Positions 1 to 8,061 are shown, counted from the stretch's first letter. The stretch is 50,874 bases of DNA from JAZUOT01 sp045604805 (GCA_045604805.1 JAZUOT010000015.1:1-50874), one strand, 5' to 3'. Notes: generated from the sequence alone by a model not told the origin. Program-made: numbers and translations.

Positions 1-430
1 CTATCGATATATTTCCACCTGCACAAATCGCCTCTGCCTCCTCCCCCGTGGTAGAGGCGTTCACGTTGCTGCTATCTATCGTTATATTTCCACCTGCACC
101 AATCGCAAATGTATACTCCCCCGTGGTAGAGGCGTCCACATTGCTGCTATCTATCGATATATTTCCTTCTGCATAAATCGCCTCTGCCTCCTCCCCCTCG
201 GTAGAGGCGTTCACATTGCTGCTATCTATCGTTATATTTCCATCTGTACAAATCGCATCTGCATACTCCCCCGTGGTAGAGGCGGTCACTGTGCTGTTGT
301 TATCTATCGTTATACTTCCGCTATATGCCCAAATCGCATCTGCCTCCTCCCCCGTGGTAGAGGCGGTCACTGTGCTGCTATCTATCGTTATACTTCCTTC
401 ATATGCATAAATCGCAGATGCATTATCAGC
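1..430 (-). repeat. 75-78 bp in-frame tandem repeats in the surface protein gene
   Basis: The marker ctatctatcg recurs at 72, 147, 222, 300 and 378, so the period is 75 or 78 bases. The 78-base units carry one extra Asn codon. At least six units are visible and the array runs off the left edge. The units are nearly identical at DNA level, so the copy number could change by recombination or slippage without breaking the frame. Confidence 0.85.
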
Positions 431-1282
431 ATTAATTTCCAGCTCAGCATTTTTTATAGATAAATCACCATCATTGACGCGGATACCAGCACCATTCAGC
501 GTGAGCTTTCCTGTGCCACTCAAAGCAAGACTTGAAGAATCATCCTCATCACTGTTTATGCCTACATATATTGCGTAAAGAGAAGTGGATTTTAAGGTTG
601 AGGCTTTTTTTGTTTCTATACTCACGTGGCAGCTTCCCTCAGTCGATATGGCGGGCGAAGCTCCGCTGTTGATATTAGCACTATCTAAAACTAGCTTTAG
701 TGGCTGAGATGCAGTTCCTACGCCAGCTGATACGCTTATATGGTTGGAAGTTGTTTTCCCTGTTATTTTTATCTCAGTAGCTAAAGGCGCGGTGTATGTA
801 TTTGAACCTTGCGTGATAGTTAGGTTACCTTTTTCATCCTTATCTATGTAGATGGAACCGTTTTTTATGTCAAGACCTTTATCTGGCAGGACAGCTGAAA
901 GCTTTTCTGTTTTTTGCGTGGCTTCAGTTTTTGCAGTATCCTTCTCTGCTGCGCTTTTGCTGCTTTTTTCTTTAGCTGGAGCTTTGTTTGCCTCGCTTTT
1001 CTCAGCGCTGGTGGTTTTTTTCTCTGACTTGCTTTCAGTCTTTGCAGTTTCACTTTTTTCCTCTTCTTTTTTCGAAGAAGTGCTTTTCGATGTTTCTGAT
1101 TCCTCAGAGGTGCTACTCTCGTTATCAGAGGCCGTTTCCGAGGCTTTAGCGCTATCATCAGCGCTAGATGCCCCCCCCCCTGCCACATAGCTACCCAGAC
1201 CATGTATTAAGGGCTCGCTAGAGCTAAATATGAGCAAAAATGATAATACCAGTGCGGTTAATTTTAACGCCAATTTATTCAT
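1..1282 (-). CDS. Secreted 25-residue-repeat surface protein, 3' end outside window
   Basis: The reading frame opens at ATG 1282 behind GGAGGA (about 1291-1296) and stays open to the window edge, giving 427 visible codons. Residues 1-30 form a Sec signal peptide (MNK, then a Leu/Ala-rich core). Residues 35-37 are three glycines encoded by a run of ten G. Residues about 38-110 are low-complexity Ser/Glu/Lys/Ala. A globular stretch follows. From about residue 285 onward there are tandem 25-26 residue units of the form I-[TS]-I-D-x-S-x-V-x-A-S-T-x-G-E-x-A-x-A-I. The regular hydrophobic spacing suggests a right-handed beta-helix, like carbohydrate-binding Cthe_2159-type proteins; this family link is inference. 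It is probably displayed or secreted. The anchor, if any, lies outside the window. Confidence 0.8.
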   Translation of the reverse strand, partial: MNKLALKLTALVLSFLLIFSSSEPLIHGLGSYVAGGGASSADDSAKASETASDNESSTSEESETSKSTSSKKEEEKSETAKTESKSEKKTTSAEKSEANKAPAKEKSSKSAAEKDTAKTEATQKTEKLSAVLPDKGLDIKNGSIYIDKDEKGNLTITQGSNTYTAPLATEIKITGKTTSNHISVSAGVGTASQPLKLVLDSANINSGASPAISTEGSCHVSIETKKASTLKSTSLYAIYVGINSDEDDSSSLALSGTGKLTLNGAGIRVNDGDLSIKNAELEINADNASAIYAYEGSITIDSSTVTASTTGEEADAIWAYSGSITIDNNSTVTASTTGEYADAICTDGNITIDSSNVNASTEGEEAEAIYAEGNISIDSSNVDASTTGEYTFAIGAGGNITIDSSNVNASTTGEEAEAICAGGNISI

Positions 1283-1300
1283 AAAAATATCTCCTCCATT

Positions 1301-1446
1301 TAGAGTTTAGACTGTTAGAGAGTTAGAGAATTAGAATGTTGGAATGTTGGAATTTCTATCCTCTAACCTCCAACCTCTAACCTCTAACTTCTAACCTCTA
1401 ACTTCTAACTTCTAACTTCTAACTTCTAACTTCTAACCTCCAATTT
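1301..1446. repeat. Heptamer tandem repeats in two complementary arms
   Basis: Positions 1361-1444 are about twelve copies of a 7-base unit (ctctaac, ttctaac, ctccaac variants). Positions 1301-1354 hold the complementary, more degenerate version (gttagag, attagaa, gttggaa). The two arms can fold into one long imperfect hairpin. They lie between the promoter at 1493-1521 and the start codon at 1282, so they would form the 5' untranslated region of the surface protein mRNA. Confidence 0.75.
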
Positions 1447-1492
1447 CGTGCCTTTTCTACAAAATGTAGCACACATATACTAGATGTCTCCC

Positions 1493-1521
1493 ATTCTACA
1501 CTAAAATGACAGGTGTGTAAA
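1493..1521 (-). promoter_or_regulatory. Predicted promoter of the surface protein gene
   Basis: Read on the minus strand: TTTACA (1521-1516), 17-base spacer, TAGAAT (1498-1493). This matches a vegetative sigma-A promoter. It would start a transcript near 1486 with a leader of about 200 bases containing the heptamer repeat. Confidence 0.55.
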
Positions 1522-1681
1522 GGTGCTCACATAAATTTACAGAATGAGATTCTTAATGTTTTTATTGATTATTTATTTTTTTCTGAGTTTCCATGGGTAC
1601 ACAAAGCCAATTTTTGAACCAAAATTTTTAAATTACCATAGAATGACCTATAAAGAATGATTTCTTTCGGAGGGGAATGAA

Positions 1682-2542
1682 ATGGTAAGTAGTTTTGCTG
1701 TAATAGGTGGGGACAAAAGACAACTCGCAGTTGCAGAAGGCCTAAACAAAGACGGTTATACTGTTTATACTTCGGCTTTAGAAAATACTGTCCTGAGTAA
1801 CGCCGTTGAACAGACTAGTATAGAAAAAGCCATAAAAAATAGCGACTGTATTATATTGCCTTTGCCTTTCACGGTAGATTATAAAACTTTAAACACTCCT
1901 CTCTCAGACAGGAGTATACTTTTAAATGATAAATTTGCCGAGCTTCTTGAAGATAAAAAAATATTTTGTGGGCTAAAATCTCGTTTTTTACAAATGGATA
2001 AAATTTGGAGCAAACTAGATATACATGATTATGCTGATAGAGAAGATTTTGCTTTAAAAAATGCTGTTCCTACTAGCGAGGGAGCCATAGCCATAGCAAT
2101 CAAAGAATATGAACGCACATTATTTGGCGCAAAATGCCTTGTTGCGGGTTTCGGTAAAATAGGAAAAATTTTGGCAAAAATGTTAACCAACCTAGGGGCT
2201 CAAGTTTATGTAAGTGCCAGGAAAAAAAGTGATATAGAATGGATAAAAATACTTGGGTATAGGGCGATAAATACCAACAACTTACAGGCTGCATGTCAAT
2301 TCGATGTGATTTTCAATACAATTCCTTTCCTTATATTCAATGCTCAAACATTAGCAAAAATAGCCCAGAATAGTTTGCTTATAGATTTAGCTTCCAAGCC
2401 AGGCGGTGTAGACTTCGAAGCTGCCAAACGTATGAATATAAAAACAATTCATGCTTTGGCTTTGCCAGGCAAATTTGCTCCTTACTCTGCAGGAGAAATC
2501 ATAAAAACCACCATATACAATATGTTGGAGGAGGGAGCTTAA
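1682..2542 (+). CDS. dpaA: Dipicolinate synthase subunit A
   Basis: This is the 286-residue NAD(P)-binding subunit of dipicolinate synthase (SpoVFA). It oxidises dihydroxy-tetrahydrodipicolinate to dipicolinate in the mother cell during sporulation. An N-terminal substrate domain (VIGGDKRQ near residue 7) is followed by a Rossmann fold with the glycine-rich VAGFGKIGK around residue 154. The length is typical for the family. ATG 1682 follows GGAGGGG at a good distance. The next gene, dpaB, begins on the base after the stop codon, the normal pairing for the two subunits. Its presence indicates an endospore former. A sporulation-type promoter is expected upstream, but I could not assign one with confidence. 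Confidence 0.95.
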   Translation: MVSSFAVIGGDKRQLAVAEGLNKDGYTVYTSALENTVLSNAVEQTSIEKAIKNSDCIILPLPFTVDYKTLNTPLSDRSILLNDKFAELLEDKKIFCGLKSRFLQMDKIWSKLDIHDYADREDFALKNAVPTSEGAIAIAIKEYERTLFGAKCLVAGFGKIGKILAKMLTNLGAQVYVSARKKSDIEWIKILGYRAINTNNLQAACQFDVIFNTIPFLIFNAQTLAKIAQNSLLIDLASKPGGVDFEAAKRMNIKTIHALALPGKFAPYSAGEIIKTTIYNMLEEGA

Positions 2543-3127
2543 ATGAATAAGAATGTTAATTTAGGATTTGCTATGTGTGGTTCTTTTTGCACTTTTAAAA
2601 AAGCTATAGAACAACTTGAACGCTTGAAATCTAAGGGATATAATATTTTCCCTATAATGTCTAAGAACGCCAGTACGACAGACACTAGATTCGGTAAAGC
2701 CGAGGATTTTAAAGAGCAAATAAAAAAAATCAGTGGCAAAAACATAATGGATACTATTGTTGCAACAGAACCTATTGGTCCTAAAAAAATGTTAGATGCT
2801 TTGGTGATATGTCCTTGTACAGGGAATACACTTTCAAAGCTTTCCAATGCGATAACAGATACAGCTGTAACCATGGCCGCGAAATCTCACCTAAGAATCA
2901 AAAGACCTGTTATAATATGTTTAGCAACTAATGATGGTTTAGGTGCGTCTGCTCATAATATTGGGAAACTGATAAATACAAAGAATATATTTTTTGTCCC
3001 ATTTAACCAAGACGATCATGAGTTAAAACCTAATTCCCTTGTTGCAAATTTCGACTTATTAATACCAACCATAGAATATGTTTTAAACGGTGAAAAACAA
3101 TATCAACCTATTATTTCAAAGCAATAA
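2543..3127 (+). CDS. dpaB: Dipicolinate synthase subunit B
   Basis: This is the 194-residue flavoprotein-fold subunit (SpoVFB) that partners DpaA in making dipicolinic acid, which is loaded into the spore core. Visible family features are the N-terminal GFAMCGSFCTF, the central CPCTGNTLSKL and NAITDTAV, and the late LATNDGLG segment typical of the UbiX/dihydromethanopterin-reductase-like flavoprotein fold. The start abuts the dpaA stop, so the pair is translationally coupled. The ribosome binding site GGAGGGAG lies inside the end of dpaA. Confidence 0.95.
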   Translation: MNKNVNLGFAMCGSFCTFKKAIEQLERLKSKGYNIFPIMSKNASTTDTRFGKAEDFKEQIKKISGKNIMDTIVATEPIGPKKMLDALVICPCTGNTLSKLSNAITDTAVTMAAKSHLRIKRPVIICLATNDGLGASAHNIGKLINTKNIFFVPFNQDDHELKPNSLVANFDLLIPTIEYVLNGEKQYQPIISKQ

Positions 3128-3139
3128 AAGAGGAACATT

Positions 3140-3784
3140 ATGGCGGAAAGTAAAAAATATTACGCCGTTGTCAACGGTAGAAAATGTGGAATATTTGAAA
3201 GTTGGGAAGAATGTAAAGAACAAATAATAGGATTTAAGGGCGCGAAATTTAAAAAATTTTCGGACAAAGCACAGGCTTTTTGCTATCTTGAGAACCCTCA
3301 AGCTGAAACAAAAAAAGAAACATCAGATGAGCATGCTAATCAAGATAGCAACAAAGCTATAGCTTATGTAGACGGGAGTTATAATGTCAAAACCCAGGAG
3401 TTTTCTTGCGGGGTTGTTATCTTCTATCAAAATAAAATATATGAATTTAGTAAGAAATTCGACGATAAAGAATTAGCTTCAATGAGAAATGTGGCCGGCG
3501 AAATAAAAGGCTCCGAAACTGCTATTAAATTTTGTTTATCTAATGATATACCAACACTTAAAATCTATCACGACTATGAGGGTGTCGCTAAATGGGCAAA
3601 CGGCGAGTGGAAAGCAAATAAATCGGGTACTCGTGCTTATAGTGCTTTTTGTAAAAAATCAAGAGAAAAGCTTAATATAACTTTTGTTAAAGTAAAGGCA
3701 CACTCCGGAAATAAATATAACGATAAAGCAGATTTACTGGCAAAAAAGGCTCTGGGGATGTGTGCAACATTACAACAGATCTAA
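3140..3784 (+). CDS. Ribonuclease H with viroplasmin-like N-terminal domain
   Basis: This 214-residue protein has two parts. Residues 5-52 match the caulimovirus VI (viroplasmin/RNase H N-terminal) RNA-DNA hybrid binding module, with the core KYYAVVNGRKCGIF. Residues 73-208 are a type I RNase H domain with acidic catalytic residues at D78 (VDGSY), E121 (AGEIKG), D145 (HDYEG) and D198 (NDKAD), plus H188. It degrades RNA in RNA-DNA hybrids such as replication primers and R-loops. It follows dpaB by 12 bases and may share its transcript, although the function is housekeeping. All catalytic residues are present, so it should be active. Confidence 0.93.
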   Translation: MAESKKYYAVVNGRKCGIFESWEECKEQIIGFKGAKFKKFSDKAQAFCYLENPQAETKKETSDEHANQDSNKAIAYVDGSYNVKTQEFSCGVVIFYQNKIYEFSKKFDDKELASMRNVAGEIKGSETAIKFCLSNDIPTLKIYHDYEGVAKWANGEWKANKSGTRAYSAFCKKSREKLNITFVKVKAHSGNKYNDKADLLAKKALGMCATLQQI

Positions 3785-4033
3785 GACTTGGGATTGAGGA
3801 AATTTTAATGTAACATCTTCGTAATCTATATTCATTTTGTTGTACAAGCATACCAAGCACAGGAAAGCTTTCACCCCAAAAGACAGTTAAATCTTTTTAT
3901 ATAAGCTTAAGAATTCGTCCATTAATGTAGTAGGTTTAAAACTGTTTCATTGATGGACGTTTTGTTTTTTTTACAGATAATTCTAGCTGAAAGCCAAAGT
4001 AAATTTTTGAGCTAAAAATTTTCAATTTAACAC
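3785..4033. other. Intergenic region between RNase H gene and GGL1 promoter
   Basis: Apart from the terminator at 3916-3972, this stretch is AT-rich and I see no gene, RNA or mobile-element signature in it on either strand. Confidence 0.6.
3916..3972 (+). terminator. Rho-independent terminator after RNase H gene
   Basis: Arms CGTCCATTAATG (3916-3927) and CATTGATGGACG (3948-3959) pair with one wobble. A T-rich tract with a single G (3960-3972) follows. It closes the dpaA-dpaB-RNase H unit and insulates the GGL1 promoter downstream. Confidence 0.85.
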
Positions 4034-4063
4034 TTGACAAACACTGGGGGGGGTGTATATAAT
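4034..4063 (+). promoter_or_regulatory. GGL1 promoter with a G8 tract in its spacer
   Basis: There is a consensus -35 TTGACA at 4034-4039 and a consensus -10 TATAAT at 4058-4063, separated by 18 bases. Eight of those spacer bases are a G run (4046-4053). Loss of one G would give the optimal 17-base spacing, and further changes would weaken the promoter. This geometry matches known phase-variable promoters driven by slipped-strand mispairing. The open frame that begins at TTG 4034 is not the gene start, since that TTG is the -35 box. Confidence 0.8.
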
Positions 4064-4105
4064 ATAAATATAGAGGTTTTATTTGTGCTAGGAGGCTTTT
4101 TTGAG

Positions 4106-5764
4106 ATGTCTTTAAAGGTTTTGTCCAAATATTTGGATGACTTAAGTAAAAGGGAAATAGATTTACTCACAGAATGCAGAGATATTCAAGAAGTCAAAAA
4201 TCTACTTAATCACTTTGGTTATTCGCTAGATGAAAAGCAATTCGAAGAGATAAGGCTATCGTATGCAAAGGAAATTGACAGGGAAAATAATGGTAACACC
4301 CTCAGTATGAGCCAGTTGGAGCAGGTTGTTGGTGGATGGCGTGGACGTTTACGGCTTCAGGCGTTTAAGAATGGCTCGTATGAATTTGATACTATCTATT
4401 GTAAAAAAGTTCAAGGTGATAATATAAGTGAAATGCCCGACAGAACCTCTAAGAGGAGAATTTTTATAGAAGGTAATTCAATTTGTATAGCTGAAGAAAA
4501 ATCACCTGATAAAGAAGAATTACGTGATGATGAAAATAAGGATGATGGTAAGTTTTCTGCTGAAATTGCTTCAGAAGGTTCAGAAAAATACACTGAAATT
4601 CCACGAAATTGTGAATATAGCCCTTCTTTGTGCAGGTGGTTTATGGGTGGGTATGTTAAAACTGACTCTGATTCGATACTATGTCAAGGGAGTATTACCC
4701 GTTATGGGAGCACTGGAGCTTCTGAAGTGTTCTATTCTATTCTTTCCATTAAAGCTCTTGAAAGAACCTATAATAGCCTTCCTAAAGATGAATCTTTTTA
4801 TATAAAAACACCATTTGAACAAAAACTCAGCCTACAAAATGAATATATAAAGATTTCACGGGAAGAGGCTGCTTTTTTTCTTTGCATGGGTCTTAATAAT
4901 TCTTTGATTGAACAAGAACAACAACAGAGTATGAGTAATGGTAAACAGGAAGATGAACATTTGCATAAAACTGATGCTATACAAGTAGAAACTAATTCAG
5001 ACGAAAATAATACGAAAAAGACAATTCTAAAAGTTGATGATGAAGATAAAAAAGATTACGAAGTTAACTTCTTAACTGAAAGACAATATAATCTTTTCCA
5101 GAAAAGGGCTAAATTTTATGACAAAAGACCATCATTAAGGGAATGGGCGGAAGAGGCGAATGAAGCGGTAGGTAATAATATATATAATTTTTCAATATAT
5201 AGTAATTTTTTAGATTCTGAATATGACAGTAAAGAAATTATAATAGGTGGGGAGCGTTGGATAAATCCAAACTATAATAAGTATACTAAATCAGTATCCG
5301 GGAATATATTCGGAAGCGAAGCGACTGCGTATGGCCCTTCAGAGACAGATGAGCATTTTTTTAATAACAGAGAAGTAAAAAAAATGGAATCCATTATACG
5401 CGAGATAGAGTCAATGCCAACGGAACCATGTAGAAACCGTGCTATTGGTCAAACTGTAGGTGCTGGGATTGGGTTTGGAATATTTGCGCCATTAGGGATT
5501 ATAGCTTTGTCTGTAGAACCCGTTAAGGCCTTTGTTGCAGCTTCAATAGCTGTACCAATTTCACATGCTATTTCGTTTTTGTCGATATCTGCGGTGTCTA
5601 TAGGACTTCCTGTTTTTTCTATTATCTTGGGAATAGGTTTTTTCCTTGGTTTTGGTATCTATGCATACAAAAATTTTGGGGCCCTTAGGGCCATTCGAGA
5701 TAAATCTTCTAAAATATCCTCACTACTACCAAACAACAGCAATTTTAATAGTAGTGATGATTAG
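4106..5764 (+). CDS. GGL1: large protein with double-glycine leader and hydrophobic C-terminus
   Basis: The start chosen is ATG 4106, ten bases after AGGAGG (4090-4095), giving 552 residues. Residues 1-77 form a leader shared with the proteins at 20646 and 32133. Its landmarks are LLTECRDIQEVKNLL, a FGYSLDEKQFEEI segment and the ending LEQVVGG, with Gly-Gly at 76-77. This layout resembles Nif11-type and double-glycine leaders, which are cleaved after GG during export by C39-peptidase ABC transporters. The body (78-450) is charged and matches no family I recognise. Residues about 453-523 are Gly-rich and very hydrophobic, enough for two or three membrane passes, followed by a polar tail. There is no Sec signal peptide. 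Function unknown; a secreted or membrane-inserting effector or bacteriocin-like role is inference. Confidence 0.75.
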   Translation: MSLKVLSKYLDDLSKREIDLLTECRDIQEVKNLLNHFGYSLDEKQFEEIRLSYAKEIDRENNGNTLSMSQLEQVVGGWRGRLRLQAFKNGSYEFDTIYCKKVQGDNISEMPDRTSKRRIFIEGNSICIAEEKSPDKEELRDDENKDDGKFSAEIASEGSEKYTEIPRNCEYSPSLCRWFMGGYVKTDSDSILCQGSITRYGSTGASEVFYSILSIKALERTYNSLPKDESFYIKTPFEQKLSLQNEYIKISREEAAFFLCMGLNNSLIEQEQQQSMSNGKQEDEHLHKTDAIQVETNSDENNTKKTILKVDDEDKKDYEVNFLTERQYNLFQKRAKFYDKRPSLREWAEEANEAVGNNIYNFSIYSNFLDSEYDSKEIIIGGERWINPNYNKYTKSVSGNIFGSEATAYGPSETDEHFFNNREVKKMESIIREIESMPTEPCRNRAIGQTVGAGIGFGIFAPLGIIALSVEPVKAFVAASIAVPISHAISFLSISAVSIGLPVFSIILGIGFFLGFGIYAYKNFGALRAIRDKSSKISSLLPNNSNFNSSDD

Positions 5765-5849
5765 CCTGGAGCTAGGTGTCATTTACAGACCTAATCTAAT
5801 TTTTTATGTGTTTTTCATGCGTTTTGAGTTCTGATATTTCCTAATAAAC

Positions 5850-5878
5850 TTGACAGTTAAGATAGTGAAATTTATAAT
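5850..5878 (+). promoter_or_regulatory. Promoter of greA-lysS
   Basis: TTGACA (5850-5855), 17-base spacer, TATAAT (5873-5878). This is a perfect sigma-A consensus, fitting strong constitutive expression of greA. Confidence 0.85.
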
Positions 5879-5911
5879 AACAGCTAGACAGTTGGAAGGA
5901 TGGTTTTGTTT

Positions 5912-6385
5912 ATGGCAAAAAAACATGTTTTAACTAAAGCTGGTTTAGAAAAATGCAAACAGGAACTTGAGGAATTAAAGACTGTAAAACGCAAAGAAAT
6001 TGCCGAAAAAATTAAAATTGCTATGTCTTTTGGTGACTTATCTGAGAATAGCGAATACGATGAAGCAAAAAATGAACAAGCTAAGATCGAAGCCAGGATA
6101 GCAGATCTTGAGGCCATAATAAAAAATGCAGATGTAATAGATGGCAAAACGTTGTCAGCAAATAAGATCCATTTGGGTTCCAAGGTGAAAATACGTGATA
6201 TTCAAACCGATGAAGTATACAATTATCATATTGTCGGTTCGAACGAAGTTGATCCTGCAAATGGTCTTATATCAGATGAATGCCCAGTTGGAAAGGCGCT
6301 GGTGAATCATAAAGCCGGCGATTTGGTCTGTGCACATACCCCAAAGGGAATGATCAAATATGAGATTTTAGAGATCTCAAGATAA
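5912..6385 (+). CDS. greA: Transcription elongation factor GreA
   Basis: GreA binds the RNA polymerase secondary channel and stimulates cleavage of backtracked transcripts. ATG 5912 gives 157 residues, the normal family length, beginning MAKKHVLTKAG. An upstream ATG at 5900 sits directly on the GGAAGG binding site and is unlikely to be used. Residues 1-75 form the coiled-coil finger with the acidic tip DLSENSEYDEAK. Residues 80-157 are the FKBP-like C-terminal domain (VGSNEVDP, GLISDECPVGKALV). It is followed by lysS, a pairing common in Firmicutes. Confidence 0.96.
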   Translation: MAKKHVLTKAGLEKCKQELEELKTVKRKEIAEKIKIAMSFGDLSENSEYDEAKNEQAKIEARIADLEAIIKNADVIDGKTLSANKIHLGSKVKIRDIQTDEVYNYHIVGSNEVDPANGLISDECPVGKALVNHKAGDLVCAHTPKGMIKYEILEISR

Positions 6386-6419
6386 TTTAGTACTTAGTTT
6401 TTTAAAAATTTACAGCTTA

Positions 6420-6452
6420 GGCGGCATGAATTAAGCTCTGCCGTCATTTTCT
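6420..6452 (+). terminator. Weak hairpin between greA and lysS
   Basis: GGCGGCA (6420-6426) can pair with TGCCGTC (6439-6445), followed by ATTTTCTGTTT. The stem is short with one wobble pair. It may partly terminate greA transcripts and reduce lysS expression. Confidence 0.4.
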
Positions 6453-6482
6453 GTTTGAATTAAATAAAAAAGGTGAATTGCA

Positions 6483-7979
6483 ATGAATACCGTTCAGAAT
6501 GAAGAACAAAATCTTAGCGAGTTATTAAAAATAAGGAAAGAAAAACTTGAAAGTCTCAAGAAAATGGGTAAAGATCCATTTGAAATAACAGTCTGCGAAC
6601 CAGATATACATTCTAGAGACATAAAAGATCATTTTGAAAAAATCGATGGAAAAGAAGTTTGTATAGCCGGAAGAATAATGAGCTGGCGCAATATGGGCAA
6701 GGCAAGTTTTATGGACATACAGGATTCTGAAGGTAGGATCCAAATTTACCTGAGCATAAATGACCTCGGAGAAGAGTTTTATAAAAATCTCGATAAATGG
6801 GATATAGGGGATATCGTTTCAGTACATGGTGTAGTGTTCAAAACACGTAGGGGTGAGATCTCTGTTCATGCAAAAGAAATGAAGCTTTTGTCAAAATCCC
6901 TTTTGCCTTTGCCAGAGAAATTTCACGGCTTGACCGACACAGATCTTAGATATCGTCAAAGATATGTGGATTTAATAATGAATCCTAGCGTAAAAGATAC
7001 TTTTATAAAAAGAAGTCGCATAATAACATCCATACGAGAATATCTTGATAAGCTCGGGTACATAGAGGTGGAAACCCCTATACTAAATACAATTCCTGGA
7101 GGCGCAAATGCTAGACCATTCATAACTCATCATAATTCTCTGGGTATAGATTTATATCTCAGAATAGCACCAGAACTTTATCTGAAAAGATTGATTGTTG
7201 GCGGTATGGAGAAAGTTTATGAAATTGGTCGATTGTTTCGAAATGAAGGTATGGATATAAAGCACAACCCTGAATTTACCACTATAGAACTTTACGAGGC
7301 TTACACTGATTACAACGGTATGATGGAGCTTACAGAAAATTTAATCAAAAATGCAGCCAAAGCAGTAGGTCTTGAAGAGAGATTTATGTACGAAGAAAAG
7401 GAAATAAATTTTGCAGAACCCTTCAGACGAATAAGCATGATAGACGCAGTAAAAGAAATTACTGGTGTTGATTTTGCGCAGTTTATTGGCGATACAGAAA
7501 AAGCTAAAGAGATCGCTGCACAGTTTGGTATAGAGCTAAAGAATACAGATACGTGGGGTAATATCCTCAATTACGTTTTCGAGGAAAAAGTGGAAGAAAC
7601 TTTAGTCCAACCTACATTTATTTTCGATTATCCTGTAGAAGTTTCACCTCTCACAAAAAAGAAAAAAGATTGTCCTGAGTTGGTTGAACGTTTTGAATTA
7701 TTCATTTACAACAGAGAGTTTGCAAATGCTTATTCCGAACTTAATGATCCCATAGATCAGCGTGATAGATTCTTAAAACAGGTGGAACTTAGAGAAGCAG
7801 GTGATGATGAAGCTAATATGATGGACAAGGATTTCTTGACATCTCTAGAGTATGCCATGCCCCCTACAGGAGGAATGGGACTTGGTATAGATAGGTTAGT
7901 TATGTTGCTGACAAACAGCTCCTCAATCCGTGATGTATTGCTGTTCCCAACAATGAAACCTTTGCCAAATAGTAAATAA
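6483..7979 (+). CDS. lysS: Lysyl-tRNA synthetase, class II
   Basis: Charges tRNA-Lys with lysine in the cytoplasm. The protein has 498 residues, the usual size. Residues 55-150 form the OB-fold anticodon-binding domain (VCIAGRIMSWRNMGKASF). The catalytic core follows with motif 1 around FIKRSRIITSIREYL, motif 2 FRNEGMD followed by HNPEFTT, and motif 3 GMGLGIDRLVMLL near the C-terminus. The end FPTMKPL is typical of bacterial LysRS. ATG 6483 is preceded by AAGGTG. Probably co-transcribed with greA, with a long perfect palindrome downstream. Confidence 0.97.
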   Translation: MNTVQNEEQNLSELLKIRKEKLESLKKMGKDPFEITVCEPDIHSRDIKDHFEKIDGKEVCIAGRIMSWRNMGKASFMDIQDSEGRIQIYLSINDLGEEFYKNLDKWDIGDIVSVHGVVFKTRRGEISVHAKEMKLLSKSLLPLPEKFHGLTDTDLRYRQRYVDLIMNPSVKDTFIKRSRIITSIREYLDKLGYIEVETPILNTIPGGANARPFITHHNSLGIDLYLRIAPELYLKRLIVGGMEKVYEIGRLFRNEGMDIKHNPEFTTIELYEAYTDYNGMMELTENLIKNAAKAVGLEERFMYEEKEINFAEPFRRISMIDAVKEITGVDFAQFIGDTEKAKEIAAQFGIELKNTDTWGNILNYVFEEKVEETLVQPTFIFDYPVEVSPLTKKKKDCPELVERFELFIYNREFANAYSELNDPIDQRDRFLKQVELREAGDDEANMMDKDFLTSLEYAMPPTGGMGLGIDRLVMLLTNSSSIRDVLLFPTMKPLPNSK

Positions 7980-8015
7980 TGCTTTTTTACTTAACAGATT
8001 TTTTATATTTAAACA

Positions 8016-8061
8016 AAATGATATCGCCATTAAGGTATATACCTTAATGGCGATATCATTT
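8016..8061. terminator. 46-base perfect palindrome after lysS
   Basis: Every base of 8016-8061 pairs with its mirror (arms of 23 bases, centre TATATA, containing ATATCGCC and GGCGATAT). As RNA this would be an exceptionally long stem. There is no T tract downstream on the plus strand. On the minus strand a TTTTGTTT tract follows, so it may terminate in that direction. It could also serve as lysS 3'-end protection. Confidence 0.6.

Noticed and set aside
72..388. CRISPR-like direct repeats at 75-base spacing
   Set aside because: The repeats and intervening bases are all conserved and in frame with a protein, so they are coding tandem repeats without variable spacers.
852..1203. Open frames on both strands over the Ser/Glu/Lys-rich part of the left surface gene
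   Set aside because: They are shadows of the long minus-strand frame that starts at 1282. Their composition (poly-Leu/Ser or poly-Lys/Arg) is what off-frame reading of that low-complexity region gives.
1361..1444. CRISPR array or telomere-like element
   Set aside because: The repeat unit is 7 bases with no spacers and no cas genes. A chromosome end is excluded because genes continue on both sides.
4034..4105. In-frame extension of GGL1 starting at TTG 4034
   Set aside because: The TTG is part of the consensus -35 box TTGACA, no ribosome binding site precedes it, and ATG 4106 has AGGAGG at ideal spacing.
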